A DNA stretch of 64,000 nucleotides, taken from Wallemia ichthyophaga EXF-994. Lineage: Eukaryota; Basidiomycota; Wallemiomycetes; Wallemiales; Wallemiaceae. This document shows positions 21,787 through 30,908 of the stretch, in pieces. The notes beneath the pieces were generated by a model. It made no database searches, was not told where the DNA came from, and worked only from the letters and a program-made list of their open reading frames with translations. The translations under genes were made by a program, and so were the position numbers. Where the stretch lies: positions 489,254 to 553,253 of the forward strand of contig NW_008806277.1 in assembly GCF_000400465.1 (NCBI RefSeq), written 5' to 3'. Within the stretch, counting starts at the first letter, position 1, and every line of letters begins with the position of its first letter.

Positions 21787-22262
21787 TCACGCTATCCTTC
21801 TCTCCATCTGTGTAGGAGTGTTAGTAGGGCACTTGTAAAGCCACGCACACCCACTGATTCGCGCATTTCGCATTCGTGCATCTGTAAAACGTCGTCATCG
21901 GCTCGTCCGCACTTCTGATCTGAATCTGCATGAAGAAAGCTCTGAGGTTCGAGCATTTCGGGCATTCGGCTGTGTAGAGTTTTCGTTAGCGGTGTCAATG
22001 CTAGCACCCATACACACCATCGGTCTGGTCGACATTCTTCCATGTCTCCTCTCCACCTAGCACATCATCAACCTCCTTACGTCTGAGCTTATGGCGCGTA
22101 TTGAACTGCATAGCGTCAGCTAGCAGCCACACTACAACGTCCACCCACCTGCTTGGTCATCGGGAATTGGTACGGGCAAATGGAACACGTCCACTTGTTG
22201 TTGGTCGTCTCCTCGTCCATTGCGCTGATAAGCATATTCGAGCATGTCGGGCAGAACAGCAT
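21787..22262 (-). CDS. RPC11: RNA polymerase III subunit C11
   Basis: C11 is the TFIIS/Rpb9-like zinc-ribbon subunit that gives Pol III its RNA-cleavage and termination activity. Four exons: 22262-22149, 22105-22018, 21969-21851 and 21807-21787, 113 aa (yeast C11 is 110 aa). The N-terminal ribbon begins at the start codon with MLFCPTCSNML and ends TCSICPYQF. The C-terminal ribbon has AECPKCSNLRAFFMQIQ, then the invariant acidic hairpin RSADEPMTTFYRC. The last junction is uncertain: a short 3' intron with a good branch site (ctaac) gives NQWMERRIA; using the next AG gives NQWRRIA. The start codon lies 61 bp from that of the divergent uL29m gene. Confidence 0.93.
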
Positions 22263-22323
22263 TCTTGTCGTTTTTCGGTGGTGTTTGAAGAGAGAAGTCG
22301 CTTTTTCGAGCATCCCAACGACC

Positions 22324-22926
22324 ATGTCGAATATATTCAGAAGAGGTTTATGTAGCGCAAGGGTTTTGTTAGAGGAGGCCTCGAGCAATTCCAAGGCAAT
22401 GGCGTCTGCACATGCTGCACCAGATGCACAAACCACACCAACTGCACAATCCACCAAGGAAAGCCTCGAGAAGAAATACACTCCCAGACCAAAGCAGCTG
22501 CCGAGTATTTTCACCAACAAGACACCCGTCGACCAGCGCGTACAGGTAAATCCCAACCACGGTCTCTACGCCTTCTTCGAGAGGAGGCCGGTCGACACTA
22601 CACGCGGGGAGGTGAGCGACGGGACGGGCGACGGCAAGCAGATATCGTCTACGCTGCCAACATGGACTGAGTCGCAGAGTTTGTCGAGTAGGGCTTGGAG
22701 AGCCTCTGAATTACGCCTCAAGAGCTTCGAAGATCTCCACACACTCTGGTTCGTCCTCCTCAAAGAACGTAACCTCCTCGCCACCCAACTCGAAGAGGCG
22801 AGACGTCTTGGCGTCGATATCCAGCAGTCGACCAGAGTCAATGAGAGAAGATGGCGCGTACGCAAGGCCATGTCGAGGATCAAGGGTGTCTTGAGCGAGC
22901 GTCGCCATGCCATCCCTGTGGAGTAG
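22324..22926 (+). CDS. MRPL4: Mitochondrial ribosomal protein uL29m (MRP-L47 family)
   Basis: uL29m lies near the exit tunnel of the mitochondrial large ribosomal subunit. Single exon, 200 aa from ATG 22324; the upstream ATG at 22153 overlaps the divergent RPC11 gene and is rejected. The N-terminus (FRRGLCSARVLLEEASS) fits a mitochondrial targeting peptide. The diagnostic core is GRAW-like SSRAWRASELRLKSFEDLHT followed by LWFVLLKERNLLATQLEE, the conserved L29 helical hairpin. The C-terminus is basic. Length is within the fungal range. Confidence 0.9.
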   Translation: MSNIFRRGLCSARVLLEEASSNSKAMASAHAAPDAQTTPTAQSTKESLEKKYTPRPKQLPSIFTNKTPVDQRVQVNPNHGLYAFFERRPVDTTRGEVSDGTGDGKQISSTLPTWTESQSLSSRAWRASELRLKSFEDLHTLWFVLLKERNLLATQLEEARRLGVDIQQSTRVNERRWRVRKAMSRIKGVLSERRHAIPVE

Positions 22927-23048
22927 CTTCTAATTGTGTGTGTATTGATAAATTTCTATTTCATTTTCATTTCTCCGAGTCGGTGCAAATCTCTGTTTGT
23001 GCCTCTTGGACTGCAACCACGACCATCTGCACGCGCACACACCACACA

Positions 23049-23777
23049 ATGTCCTCATCGCACCCTCTCAAGCTAGATGTTGTCGACGATGAGCTGCGAC
23101 GCGAGAAACGGGGGAAGCAGCTGGCGACAGCGGCCGTGGACACGATGAACGATGTACGGGCGATTGAGCGGGCGAAAAAGGCGCAGGATCTGGTGGAATT
23201 GAAGCTCACAATGAAAATGACCGATGGCGCTTTATCACTTAGTGAATTCAAACGCTCCCTCCCACTCCTCTCAGCGGCATCTCTCGCGCGCATCGAACAT
23301 GAGAGGCATCTCGCTGATTTGTGCGCTTATCCAACTTGCAGTAACCGACCACGCGGGGCTTATGGCAGTGCGCGTGACACACTACGCATCGATAGAATAT
23401 CTCTCTCCGTTTACTCGCAGAATAGCAGTACAGATATCGCATTCTGTGGCTCGGTCTGCCAACAGCGCGCTCAATGGGCTCGCACGCGCTGTGTAGGCAA
23501 GGTCGAAAGCGATACCAGTCTGCTCGTTGATCGAAACCCTCATCAGCGTGTCAAACTGTTGGAGGAGTGGGGTGTGGATGGGGCTATGGATGAGGATACC
23601 AACAATACAGACACATACACACAGACAAACACCGACACAGTTTATACACCCGGCGATATCGTCGAACACCCCCCTTCTTCCAGCACCACCAACACCACCA
23701 ACACCGCCAACACCGCCAACACCGCGAATAACCATGCTCATGCACGCGTTCGATGGAGTGATGAAGCACACCAATAA
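23049..23777 (+). CDS. RTR1: RNA polymerase II CTD phosphatase Rtr1/RPAP2 family
   Basis: Rtr1/RPAP2 dephosphorylates the Pol II C-terminal domain (Ser5/Tyr1) and helps Pol II import and early elongation. Single exon, 242 aa. The RTR1-type zinc-binding domain is visible: ERHLADLCAYPTCSNRPRGA supplies the first cysteine pair and AFCGSVCQQRAQWARTR the second. The N-terminus is charged helical. The C-terminal tail is a low-complexity Asn/Thr run encoded by imperfect AACACC/GCCAAC repeats (about 23680-23730). The last codons overlap the next plus-strand gene in another frame. Confidence 0.88.
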   Translation: MSSSHPLKLDVVDDELRREKRGKQLATAAVDTMNDVRAIERAKKAQDLVELKLTMKMTDGALSLSEFKRSLPLLSAASLARIEHERHLADLCAYPTCSNRPRGAYGSARDTLRIDRISLSVYSQNSSTDIAFCGSVCQQRAQWARTRCVGKVESDTSLLVDRNPHQRVKLLEEWGVDGAMDEDTNNTDTYTQTNTDTVYTPGDIVEHPPSSSTTNTTNTANTANTANNHAHARVRWSDEAHQ

Positions 23778-24171
23778 AATTGTCACCGCAGCATGTATCC
23801 TCACCCTCATCACTCACCCTTGCTTCTCCTCGATCTACGCCATGGCTGGTGCCGGTATAGCAGCGTTGATTGCTAAAACACTCAAACGGTTCATCATCCA
23901 CCCGCGCCCCTACCCTTCCTGTAAACACAACGGTATGCCAAGCACACACTCAACGGTAGCCGGGTGGCTATTCGTTAACCTCCTCAGTAGTGGTAGTGCT
24001 GTACACCCAGCCTTGAGGGTAGCGGGACTGCTCTACCTCATTGCCATACCCATCTCACGCATCACTTTAGGCCTACACAGTTGTGTGCAGGTGTCGTGCG
24101 GTGCGGCGCTAGGTGTTGTGCTCGCTCTAGGCGCTATCTACTTTCGGCAATTTGTCTTGAGTGTTTACTAG
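23734..24171 (+). CDS. PAP2-family dolichyldiphosphatase-like membrane phosphatase
   Basis: The product (about 145 aa from ATG 23734, or 136 from ATG 23761) carries the PAP2 phosphatase signature in order: KRFIIHPRP (K-x6-RP), PSTHS (the PSGH position; dolichyldiphosphatases have PSSHS) and SRITLGLHSCVQ (SR-x5-H, then Gln as in the dolichyl group rather than Asp). Four hydrophobic segments flank these motifs. This points to an ER enzyme recycling dolichyl pyrophosphate or a related lipid pyrophosphate. It is shorter than yeast Cax4 (239 aa). The reading frame is open upstream into Rtr1, so the start lies inside the Rtr1 coding region, overlapping it by 17 to 44 nt. Confidence 0.75.
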   Translation: MLMHAFDGVMKHTNKIVTAACILTLITHPCFSSIYAMAGAGIAALIAKTLKRFIIHPRPYPSCKHNGMPSTHSTVAGWLFVNLLSSGSAVHPALRVAGLLYLIAIPISRITLGLHSCVQVSCGAALGVVLALGAIYFRQFVLSVY

Positions 24172-24347
24172 TTGTCTATGAATCATCATCTTACAATTAG
24201 CCGTGTGTGCTAGGTGTGTTGGGTGTTTTGTGTGCTGATTGTTGTGTGCTATGTGCTGTGCTTTGTTCAAGTGTGTTATGCGTTAATTAAATATACTATG
24301 CTCTCCTCAAATATGCTATGGGCTGCCTTAGCCTATACACCACCACA

Positions 24348-24926
24348 TCACATCTTGCTATGTCTTGGCGGATGGCCGAAGCCGTCATCGAGCCCAACAT
24401 GCAATTCACCGGCAGCGATCGCGCGAATTAGAGCGTAATGGTGTATAGCATGCACGATAACGAAATGCAGCTATTAGTCATGGAAGTTGAGTGATTAGTT
24501 ATGTTTGTCTGCCTGCGCACACGCGCCAACGACACGCACCTCTCTAGCATACGTAGAATTCAAAATGACAGGAGTGGGCGTATGTATGGTGAGCCGCACC
24601 TGTCTATACAGCCTCTGCCTCACCAAGCCATTATCGAAGAAGGTGATGAGGTTAGAGAGGACATACCTCGCTGCGTCGATATCCCACTCTATAGCCCGGT
24701 TTTTCTCCACTACGTCAAAATCCAGTAGTGTATCTACGTTTGCTTCATCACTCTTGACACCTCCGACAAATACTTGGAACCGCTCAAGGGTGTGTCGGAC
24801 ATGCTTGCTGATCGTCGAGTGCGGTGGCTGCGTTGAGCGCTGAATGTACTGCGCTTGAGTAATCCTCTCAAGTAATCCTTGGCATTGCTGTAGCGTTCTC
24901 ACTGCTAAAACTTCGAGTACGTGCAT
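24348..24926 (-). CDS. DinB-like four-helix metalloprotein
   Basis: Two exons: 24926-24540 and 24470-24348 (69-nt intron), 169 aa; an in-frame ATG at 24968 would add 14 residues. The spliced product matches the DinB/YfiT fold: a first helix with LAVRTLQQCQGLLERI, then ISKHVRHTLERFQ (first His ligand), STYARELHFVIVHAIHHYAL (second and third His ligands), and a C-terminal HVGLDDGFGHPP. The unspliced frame stops just after YAREV, so the intron is needed to recover HAIHHY. DinB-fold proteins are metal-dependent, often thiol-linked enzymes, and are mainly bacterial; some fungi have copies. The substrate is unknown. Confidence 0.75.
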
Positions 24927-24968
24927 GTGATGGTAGTGAATTAAGGTTTTGTTAGCACATAAGCACAT

Positions 24969-25399
24969 TAGTACATTATCGCATTACAATGATTGTCAGC
25001 GATTCAACAGGCAGATTGCAGTTACGCGTGCATCTCCTCAGCTCGTGGTCGCTACAACTCCACCTTGCCCACACAAACAAAGCAATTTACAGAATTTTAG
25101 TGGCAGAACACGCTACATAAAGCACACAACCACTTTGCAGCTAATTTTAAATTCTTTAACTGCTGTTTGTTACGCTGTTTGCGCGGCGTGTGTAATTGAA
25201 ACGTAAACAGAATTCGATCCAGCTACAGTGACGCTATCATGGCCCAGGCATGTTAATTGAGTTGATGGATTAGCCGCGCGTATCCGCATGACCCATTCAC
25301 GTGCGTCATCGAGGTAGATAATCCCCCGCAAGTCCTTTAGACCACCACCACCACCACCAACCTCTACGGCCCACACTCTTTACTTGTTGATCACAGCAG
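24969..25399. other. Intergenic region between divergent genes
   Basis: About 430 bp separate the DinB-like gene (minus) from the next plus-strand gene. A CCA-repeat (about 25340-25360) is the only visible structure. No gene or RNA was recognised. Confidence 0.4.
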
Positions 25400-26353
25400 A
25401 TGTCCTCTCTTTCAGCGCCGTCGCATGGCCCCGCTTCGACTCCGCCTCTCGCCAGACTTGCGAAACTCGCTCGAGCTGTGAAATACCGTGGTGAGTGGGT
25501 TATTGCGTGGTGGGTGCATGCAAACACTAATGATTAGAGCTCTCCACAGCGGCTGCTCTATCCAATTTATTTTCACGGGGCAAAAAAACACAAACACACA
25601 CCACCCACCACTCTGCTCAACCCCCACTCGCACCCCACCAAGGAACGGGTACGTCATCTTCCCCGTTCTTTCTCACTCACTCAATTACTCACAGACAGGC
25701 GGGGTAGACAGCTCCAGCGCAAGCGCCAGCGCGTCAACTCCCTCCCACCTTCGCTCATACTCGACGGATTGGGCAGTGGGCTCGAGGAGAGCATCAAAGA
25801 AGGACTCGAAATGCACAGCAAAGAAGGCGGTATCGGGCTATTGAAGTTGCCCAATATGCGCCTTGACAGTTACGCTATTAGTCACGGTAATCACGTCGGC
25901 CATGCCAGCCACACCAACCACACCAACAATACCAGCAAAAGCAAACATCCAGTGAGAACTTCAGCCACAACCAACACCACCTCAAATACCGCAAACACTA
26001 TGCTCGAATCGACCACCCTTTCTGCTTCCACCCTCACCGCTGACTCGTCAATCATCAAACTTGTCGATTTCGCGGGTGTGGATGAGGATCTAAAGTTGTT
26101 CACAAAGGGTCAGAGCCACTCCTCTCCCAATGTTCTTCTCTTTCGCGATGTAGCGGATGAGATTCACAACGCTCGCCTCACCCACCACTCCCAAGGTAGA
26201 AGCGGTGTCGCTGAGAGCCACTACACCAGCTGTGGCACTTGCAGTGAACCGGAGATTGGCTGCGATGAGGCTGTGCTCGGTGATGGCTTTGGTATGAATA
26301 CCATTCTGCGTCGTGATACTGTTAAGGCTATGTATGGTGTCGATGCGGCCTAG
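25400..26353 (+). CDS. Unknown protein, three exons
   Basis: Exons 25400-25490, 25538-25648 and 25695-26353 encode 286 aa with consistent phases and standard splice signals. The product is Ser/Thr/His-rich and largely low complexity, including an Asn/Thr/His stretch (GHASHTNHTNNTSKS) from imperfect CACCAA repeats. Two more conserved-looking blocks stand out: SLILDGLGSGLEESIKEGLE and SIIKLVDFAGVDEDLKLFTK. Near the C-terminus is a cysteine pair, SCGTCSEPEIGC. I do not recognise a family. The start is the first ATG with a good exon behind it. Confidence 0.6.
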
Positions 26354-27619
26354 TTGCTTTATTCTTCAACTATCTCTAATTGTCCCTAGCAATCTTCAAG
26401 TATCTTTCATCTCTGCAATATCTCAAACGCCTTCACATTCTTTCAAGCAGGTTGTTCATTAGTCTGTTTCACACTCGTTATTCCTCTCACTTCTATCTCA
26501 TCTGCTCACTCCCACTTGTTGTCTCCATAGCAAACATGTTGTATTGAAATACAAAATGTATCTATAGCTTGTATAAACGCTGCTCAATTCATGTCGTCTT
26601 TGCATTCTCTGTACCAAGGTGGAAAGTCAAGATAAGATTTGAAAATGTAAAACACTCTCAAGAAATATCATGACACGTTTTGCTATTATTACTTTCAAAA
26701 TGACGAAAAATCTATCTGTGTAGTTTACGGATCGAATTGGCTGCAGAGTCTATCGATTAAAGCATATAAATGATATTTCTGGAACAATATTTCACGCTTC
26801 ATATACGGCACTGAATCACTTTTTCCCTATTATCACAACACGGCTTCGGTAGATCACAATATAGAAAAGTCCACGACCTTCAGAAAATCATCTTTCAAAT
26901 TCATATTGCTGATTTATTAGCTTATTATTTCCTTTGATCTCGTTCTTCTTGTCGCTTAGAACTTTATTTGAAAGGATATATTTCATCTCGAGCCTAAATC
27001 GTAAACCATATATCCTCCTCCTCAACGATAATCTTGCTTGATCGAGCTTAATACGTGTTAAAATCTTGTGTGTGATACTGTCCACTTCACCGCACTTGCT
27101 GCAAAGTGTTGAGTCTGAAAATTTGAGTCGGAATCGGGAAGACTTGGAAGTAGAGAATTGTCTTGAGCAGATCTGTGTGGTCACACTTCACGTAGCACGC
27201 GCAAGCTTGTTGAGCATCCTGGCCGCCTGAGTAGAAGTCATTGATGAACTCTTTTAAAAGCTTCTTAAAGCAAATCAGCACAGCGAATAACAAGGACACC
27301 GCAAAAGTCTCAGAAGAACATAAAAAACAATAAGAAGTGTAAATTTGATGATAATGATGATGATATCTGAATACATTGTTAAGACGATACATGTTTAAAC
27401 TGCGGCCATCAATAATTCGTAAGGAAACGGGAGTCAAAGGGGTTGCCGAATTTCCTGGAAGCGTTTCTAGACTAGCGTCTTAATTTATATATTTCAATGG
27501 TCCTCAAATTCTTTGAACAACCGGACTGTATTTGGTTAATAAAATTGAAATTTTTAGCAGCAGATTTGAAACATCATGTCACCCAAAGTTATATTACTTT
27601 CACATGAAGACATCATCAA
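26354..27619. other. AT-rich gene-poor stretch containing a LINE relic
   Basis: This stretch is AT-rich with many stops in all frames, unlike the gene-dense flanks. Only the retroelement relic at about 26888-27240 gives a recognisable signal. The first 500 bp (26354-26880) shows nothing I can annotate beyond the 3' end of the upstream gene. Confidence 0.4.
26888..27240 (-). mobile_element. Decayed non-LTR retrotransposon 3' fragment
   Basis: Read on the minus strand, one frame carries RFRLKFSDSTLCSKCGEVDS followed by ITHKILTRIKLDQARLSLRR. This resembles the zinc-knuckle tail after the reverse transcriptase/RNase H region of fungal LINE elements, where C-x2-C, then His, then Cys are spaced in the same way. 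Upstream continuation (MLNKLARAT) is separated from it by an in-frame stop, and the final expected Cys is replaced (ILTR). It is a relic, not an active element. A parallel frame (27087-27437) is open but unrelated. Confidence 0.5.
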
Positions 27620-27710
27620 GCATTAATGGGGTAGTGGTAACCTCGATCGTTGCCATCTAACAACGTTTGATAAATTCGATCGGCCCCCGGTTCAATTCCG
27701 GGTTAATGCA
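27620..27710 (+). tRNA. tRNA-Gly (anticodon GCC) with a 20-nt intron
   Basis: A complete cloverleaf folds by eye. Acceptor stem 27620-27626 pairs with 27703-27709 (GCATTAA/TTAATGC, 7 of 7). The D-arm has GGGT/ACCT with loop GG. The anticodon stem GATCG (27645-27649) pairs with CGATC (27677-27681). The loop reads TTGCCA, with GCC at 27652-27654. The T-arm is CCCGG/CCGGG with loop TTCAATT. An intron at 27656-27675 sits in the canonical place, one base 3' of the anticodon. Internal A- and B-box sequences are intact, and T-runs at 27724-27736 can terminate Pol III. CCA is not encoded, as expected in eukaryotes. Confidence 0.93.
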
Positions 27711-28095
27711 AGAAAATTTCTAATTTTAGAATTTTTAGTTTCTCTGTAAATTCAATTTTATCAGATTTTGTTTTACGTAGTCAGCCGCTAACTTATACCA
27801 ACGAATGTATATTCAATCTTTCTAGAGCCTTCGAGTCACACTCAATCACCACCTCACAATTTGTTTCTCATTCATTTGCACTACTCGCCTCTTAAAAATC
27901 CCGTTCTAGTCCTTTCTATCAAATATTTGTTCTGCTTTGGCCTTCTCAACGCACTCATATCTGCAAATCTGGACCAAAAGTGAACCTCACCCACCTTCAC
28001 ATTCTTGTGTCTGCTGAATATCCGGTATGACCGCGCGCGTGCCTTCACCAAAGGTAAAACTAAAAGTGAGACTAAAATTCAAACTAAAAATTGCG

Positions 28096-28105
28096 ATATA
28101 TAAAA
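28096..28105 (+). promoter_or_regulatory. TATA box of the hydrophobin gene
   Basis: The sequence TATATAAAAG lies about 63 bp upstream of the hydrophobin ATG, in the expected place for a strongly expressed secreted-protein gene. It is the clearest core promoter in the window. Confidence 0.7.
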
Positions 28106-28158
28106 GGAGAACAGACTCTTGAAATAATACTACAATCAACTATTCGTCCAATCTCACT

Positions 28159-28520
28159 ATGATCGCTCAAACCATCTTCGCTGCTGCTCTCGTCGCCTCT
28201 GTCTCAGCTGGCTGGGAATCTAAGACCGGCTCATGTAATACTGGAAAGCTCGCGTGCTGCGATACCAACAAGAAGGTCCAAAAGTCAACCGGTGAAGAAT
28301 CAGGCCTCCTCCACACCGGTGACGTCCTCGACCAAGTCGCCATCCAATGCACTCAAATCCCTCTCCTCATCGGAGTAGCAATTGAGGGTTAGTGAAAACG
28401 CTCGCTTTATATCACAACTAACACCCCACAGACGAGTGCAAGAACACCCCAACCTGTTGTGAAGATGTCAAGGACGATGGTCTCGTCGGTATCAACTGCA
28501 CTCCAATCCCTCTCATTTAA
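28159..28520 (+). CDS. Class I hydrophobin
   Basis: Hydrophobins are small secreted proteins that self-assemble at air-water and wall surfaces. Two exons, 28159-28387 and 28432-28520 (44-nt intron), encode 105 aa. A signal peptide (MIAQTIFAAALVASVSA) is followed by exactly eight cysteines spaced C-x6-CC-x29-C-x14-C-x5-CC-x12-C, which fits class I spacing rather than class II. The first two-thirds is more charged than in typical hydrophobins (KKVQKSTGEESG), which could alter surface properties. The intron falls between Cys4 and Cys5. Confidence 0.92.
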
Positions 28521-28681
28521 AGGCTGTTTGCCAGCATTTGTAGAATTCAACATTAGATAATACTTTATAAGCCCTAGTCACCTTGATGTCTCACTATCTC
28601 ATCCATGCAAATACGCGAAGCACACTTGCGACTACGCCACATCTATAAGAAGATGCATGTCCGAAAGCAAATATCCAATAC

Positions 28682-28699
28682 AAAAAAAAAAAAAAAAAA
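28682..28699. repeat. Homopolymer run of 18 A
   Basis: An uninterrupted A run lies between the hydrophobin and the amine oxidase gene, just past the oxidase stop codon when read on the minus strand. It is probably a 3'-flanking T-tract of the oxidase gene or a slippage product; its length may be unreliable in the assembly. Confidence 0.8.
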
Positions 28700-28700
28700 C

Positions 28701-30878
28701 TCAAACATTCTTTATCCACCTACCCATCCATTGAGAGTTGATCTGTTTAGCCTCATCGACCAGTCCCATGTGTAATAAAAGCTGCACAGATCCTCTGACA
28801 GCCGACTCTAGTGCACTGAATGTCCAAGCATGCGTGATAGATGTGTGTTCGCCGACGAAGATGACATTGTCGTGTGTCTTGTGATATGATGGAATGAACA
28901 TGGTGTGTTGGTCTTGCGTTGGAGATGCCCAGCTTCCGGCGTAGTTCTCATCTTTAATCCAGCATCTGTAAGCTGAGTTGCCCGCATACTGCTCGTATAC
29001 CTGGTCGCCGTGGAGGTACGCCAGAGACTCCATGGCTTGTTGGACATACCTATCTTCAGACCACGAAGCTAATCTGGTCGCTGGGTCACCTGAGACGTAC
29101 GATGAGAGCACCACAGCTGGACCATCTGATCCGAGGTTATAAGGAGGGTAGCATGAGCGGCTGACTCCGTAGTATTTGTCCGTGTCGTCGCATCCACCAT
29201 AGATCGGCTTGTCACCTTCTTCCCAGAATCGCTTCTTGAATTGTAAAGCCGTTTTGCAGGCACTATTGTACGTGAGCGTATCGATAGCGTGGGAGATGAT
29301 AGGGTCCTCAAACACAGGCAAGTCCCATTGCCTGACGACGGAAAATGGCGATGAAACAACCGTGTAATCGAATGTTTTGTTCTCTCTTTTATATCCGTTG
29401 CCTTCGTCTGTCCACTCCAGAGTCACCTTTCCATCATCCGTCTTAATGGTGTCGACGCGCTTCTTAAAGCTGACTTTGTCATCGACAAGTGGATGAAAAG
29501 CGTTTGGAAGTTGTGAAAGACCTGTTTGTTGACTGTTAGCATAGCATACCACTCAATAGAAGAACTACACACCTCTATCGATTGTCTTCCAGGTAGTAGC
29601 ACCGAAGTAGTTGTTGGAGTCGTAGATCATATCCCAAACAGATGTAAAGTCAAATCCTTGTGCCTCTTGAGCAGTGATGAGGTCGTAACCATACTTCTGC
29701 AGCAGTCCTGCTTCACTGACATCGTCATATCCCAGGTCGATTTGCATTTTGTGTGCCTTGAAAACATTTTCCGCTGTGAGTTCGAGGAGCTCCGTATTGT
29801 CCGTGATATTTGAAATAAAGACGCTCGCTTCCTTCGCCTTGTCTGAAATTCTCGTCTTTGATAATGATGGGTTCGCGTTTATGTCTGAAACACGCGGGAT
29901 GGATCCATCTGTCAATCTCACTCCATTAGAGTCTCTGAAGTTATTCTTCATCGACTGGACCCAAGGTATGAAGCCAACTTTCCATTCTTCAGCGTTGTCG
30001 TTGAGTTTGTTCAAGTAGTCACCGAGCTGGAAGACGAGCTTGTGATCGTTGATTTCAACAGTCTCCCCATCTCTAACCCACGAAACAGGGAAGCGCATGG
30101 CGCCCATTTCTTGATATTGGTACTCGTCTGGCTGAGTGTTGTTGAGGTATTGCGTGTATAGACGTCCACCAATCCTGTCACTTGACTCTATGATTTCCCA
30201 GTTGTGCATTCCAACGCTGTCAAGCAGCAGTGCCGTCATAAGACCACTCATACCAGCGCCGACAATACCAACAGCTGTATTTTGTTAGTTTATGTGCGTG
30301 TAGAGAGTAGCAACTGGCTCACCTGATTCCTTCGACTGAACATCAATCAACTGTGAGTCAAAATGCTCATTCACGTAGTTTACACCGTCAAACCAAGTAC
30401 CCAGTGAGTCAAAATCTTCCATCTGCGCTACAACGCTATCAGATCTCTTTCTTGATTCATTTTCCGTTAAAAATACCGGGTCTGAGCGCGCAATAACTTG
30501 ACTGCCATGATATGCATTGATACAGAAGTCATTGAGGTGGTGACTAGCAGGTGATATCCACAGTAGCTTCGAGGTGTCTCTTCCAATAAAGTTGATAGCA
30601 TCCTCCTTAGAGAATGATCTCAACACTTCCTCTTCACTGAATGATGACTGAGAGCATGGCGAAATAGTGAAAGTGACACCATGTTCGCGATCACTGAGGT
30701 ATTGAGGAAGATGATGGTGTGAGTCTATATGAATGTTATTAAGCGACAATGCTGGTACAGCAGAAGGTGCCACGATCTGAAGAAGGTTAGATGACGAAAG
30801 CGGGGAGGCTGGAAACGCGAGTGTCGCGCCGGTGTATAAGAGAATCGAGAGGGCTTTGAGTGATGTTGACATTGTCAT
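28701..30878 (-). CDS. Secreted L-amino-acid-oxidase-like flavoenzyme
   Basis: Three exons, 30878-30323, 30274-29573 and 29521-28701, encode 692 aa. The start may be ATG 30908, 30878 or 30872; each gives a hydrophobic signal-like N-terminus (SLKALSILLYTGATLAFPAS). Splicing restores the FAD-binding motif AVGIVGAGMSGLMTALLLDS and, downstream, IESSDRIGGRLYTQY and YQYQEMGAMRFP, characteristic of flavin amine oxidases. The C-terminal FAD motif appears as NVIFVGEHTSITHAWTFSAL. Fungal L-amino acid oxidases of this type deaminate amino acids outside the cell, giving ammonium and hydrogen peroxide. Substrate choice cannot be read from sequence. The gene converges on the hydrophobin. Confidence 0.88.
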
Positions 30879-30908
30879 TATAAGAAAATGAAACAGTGCA
30901 AGTCTCAT

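Noticed and set aside
23680-23730. CRISPR-like or functional tandem array
   Set aside because: It is a simple imperfect AACACC/GCCAAC coding repeat within Rtr1; there are no spacers.
27087-27437. 116-codon minus-strand ORF as a gene
   Set aside because: It overlaps the retroelement relic in another frame and has no recognisable protein features.
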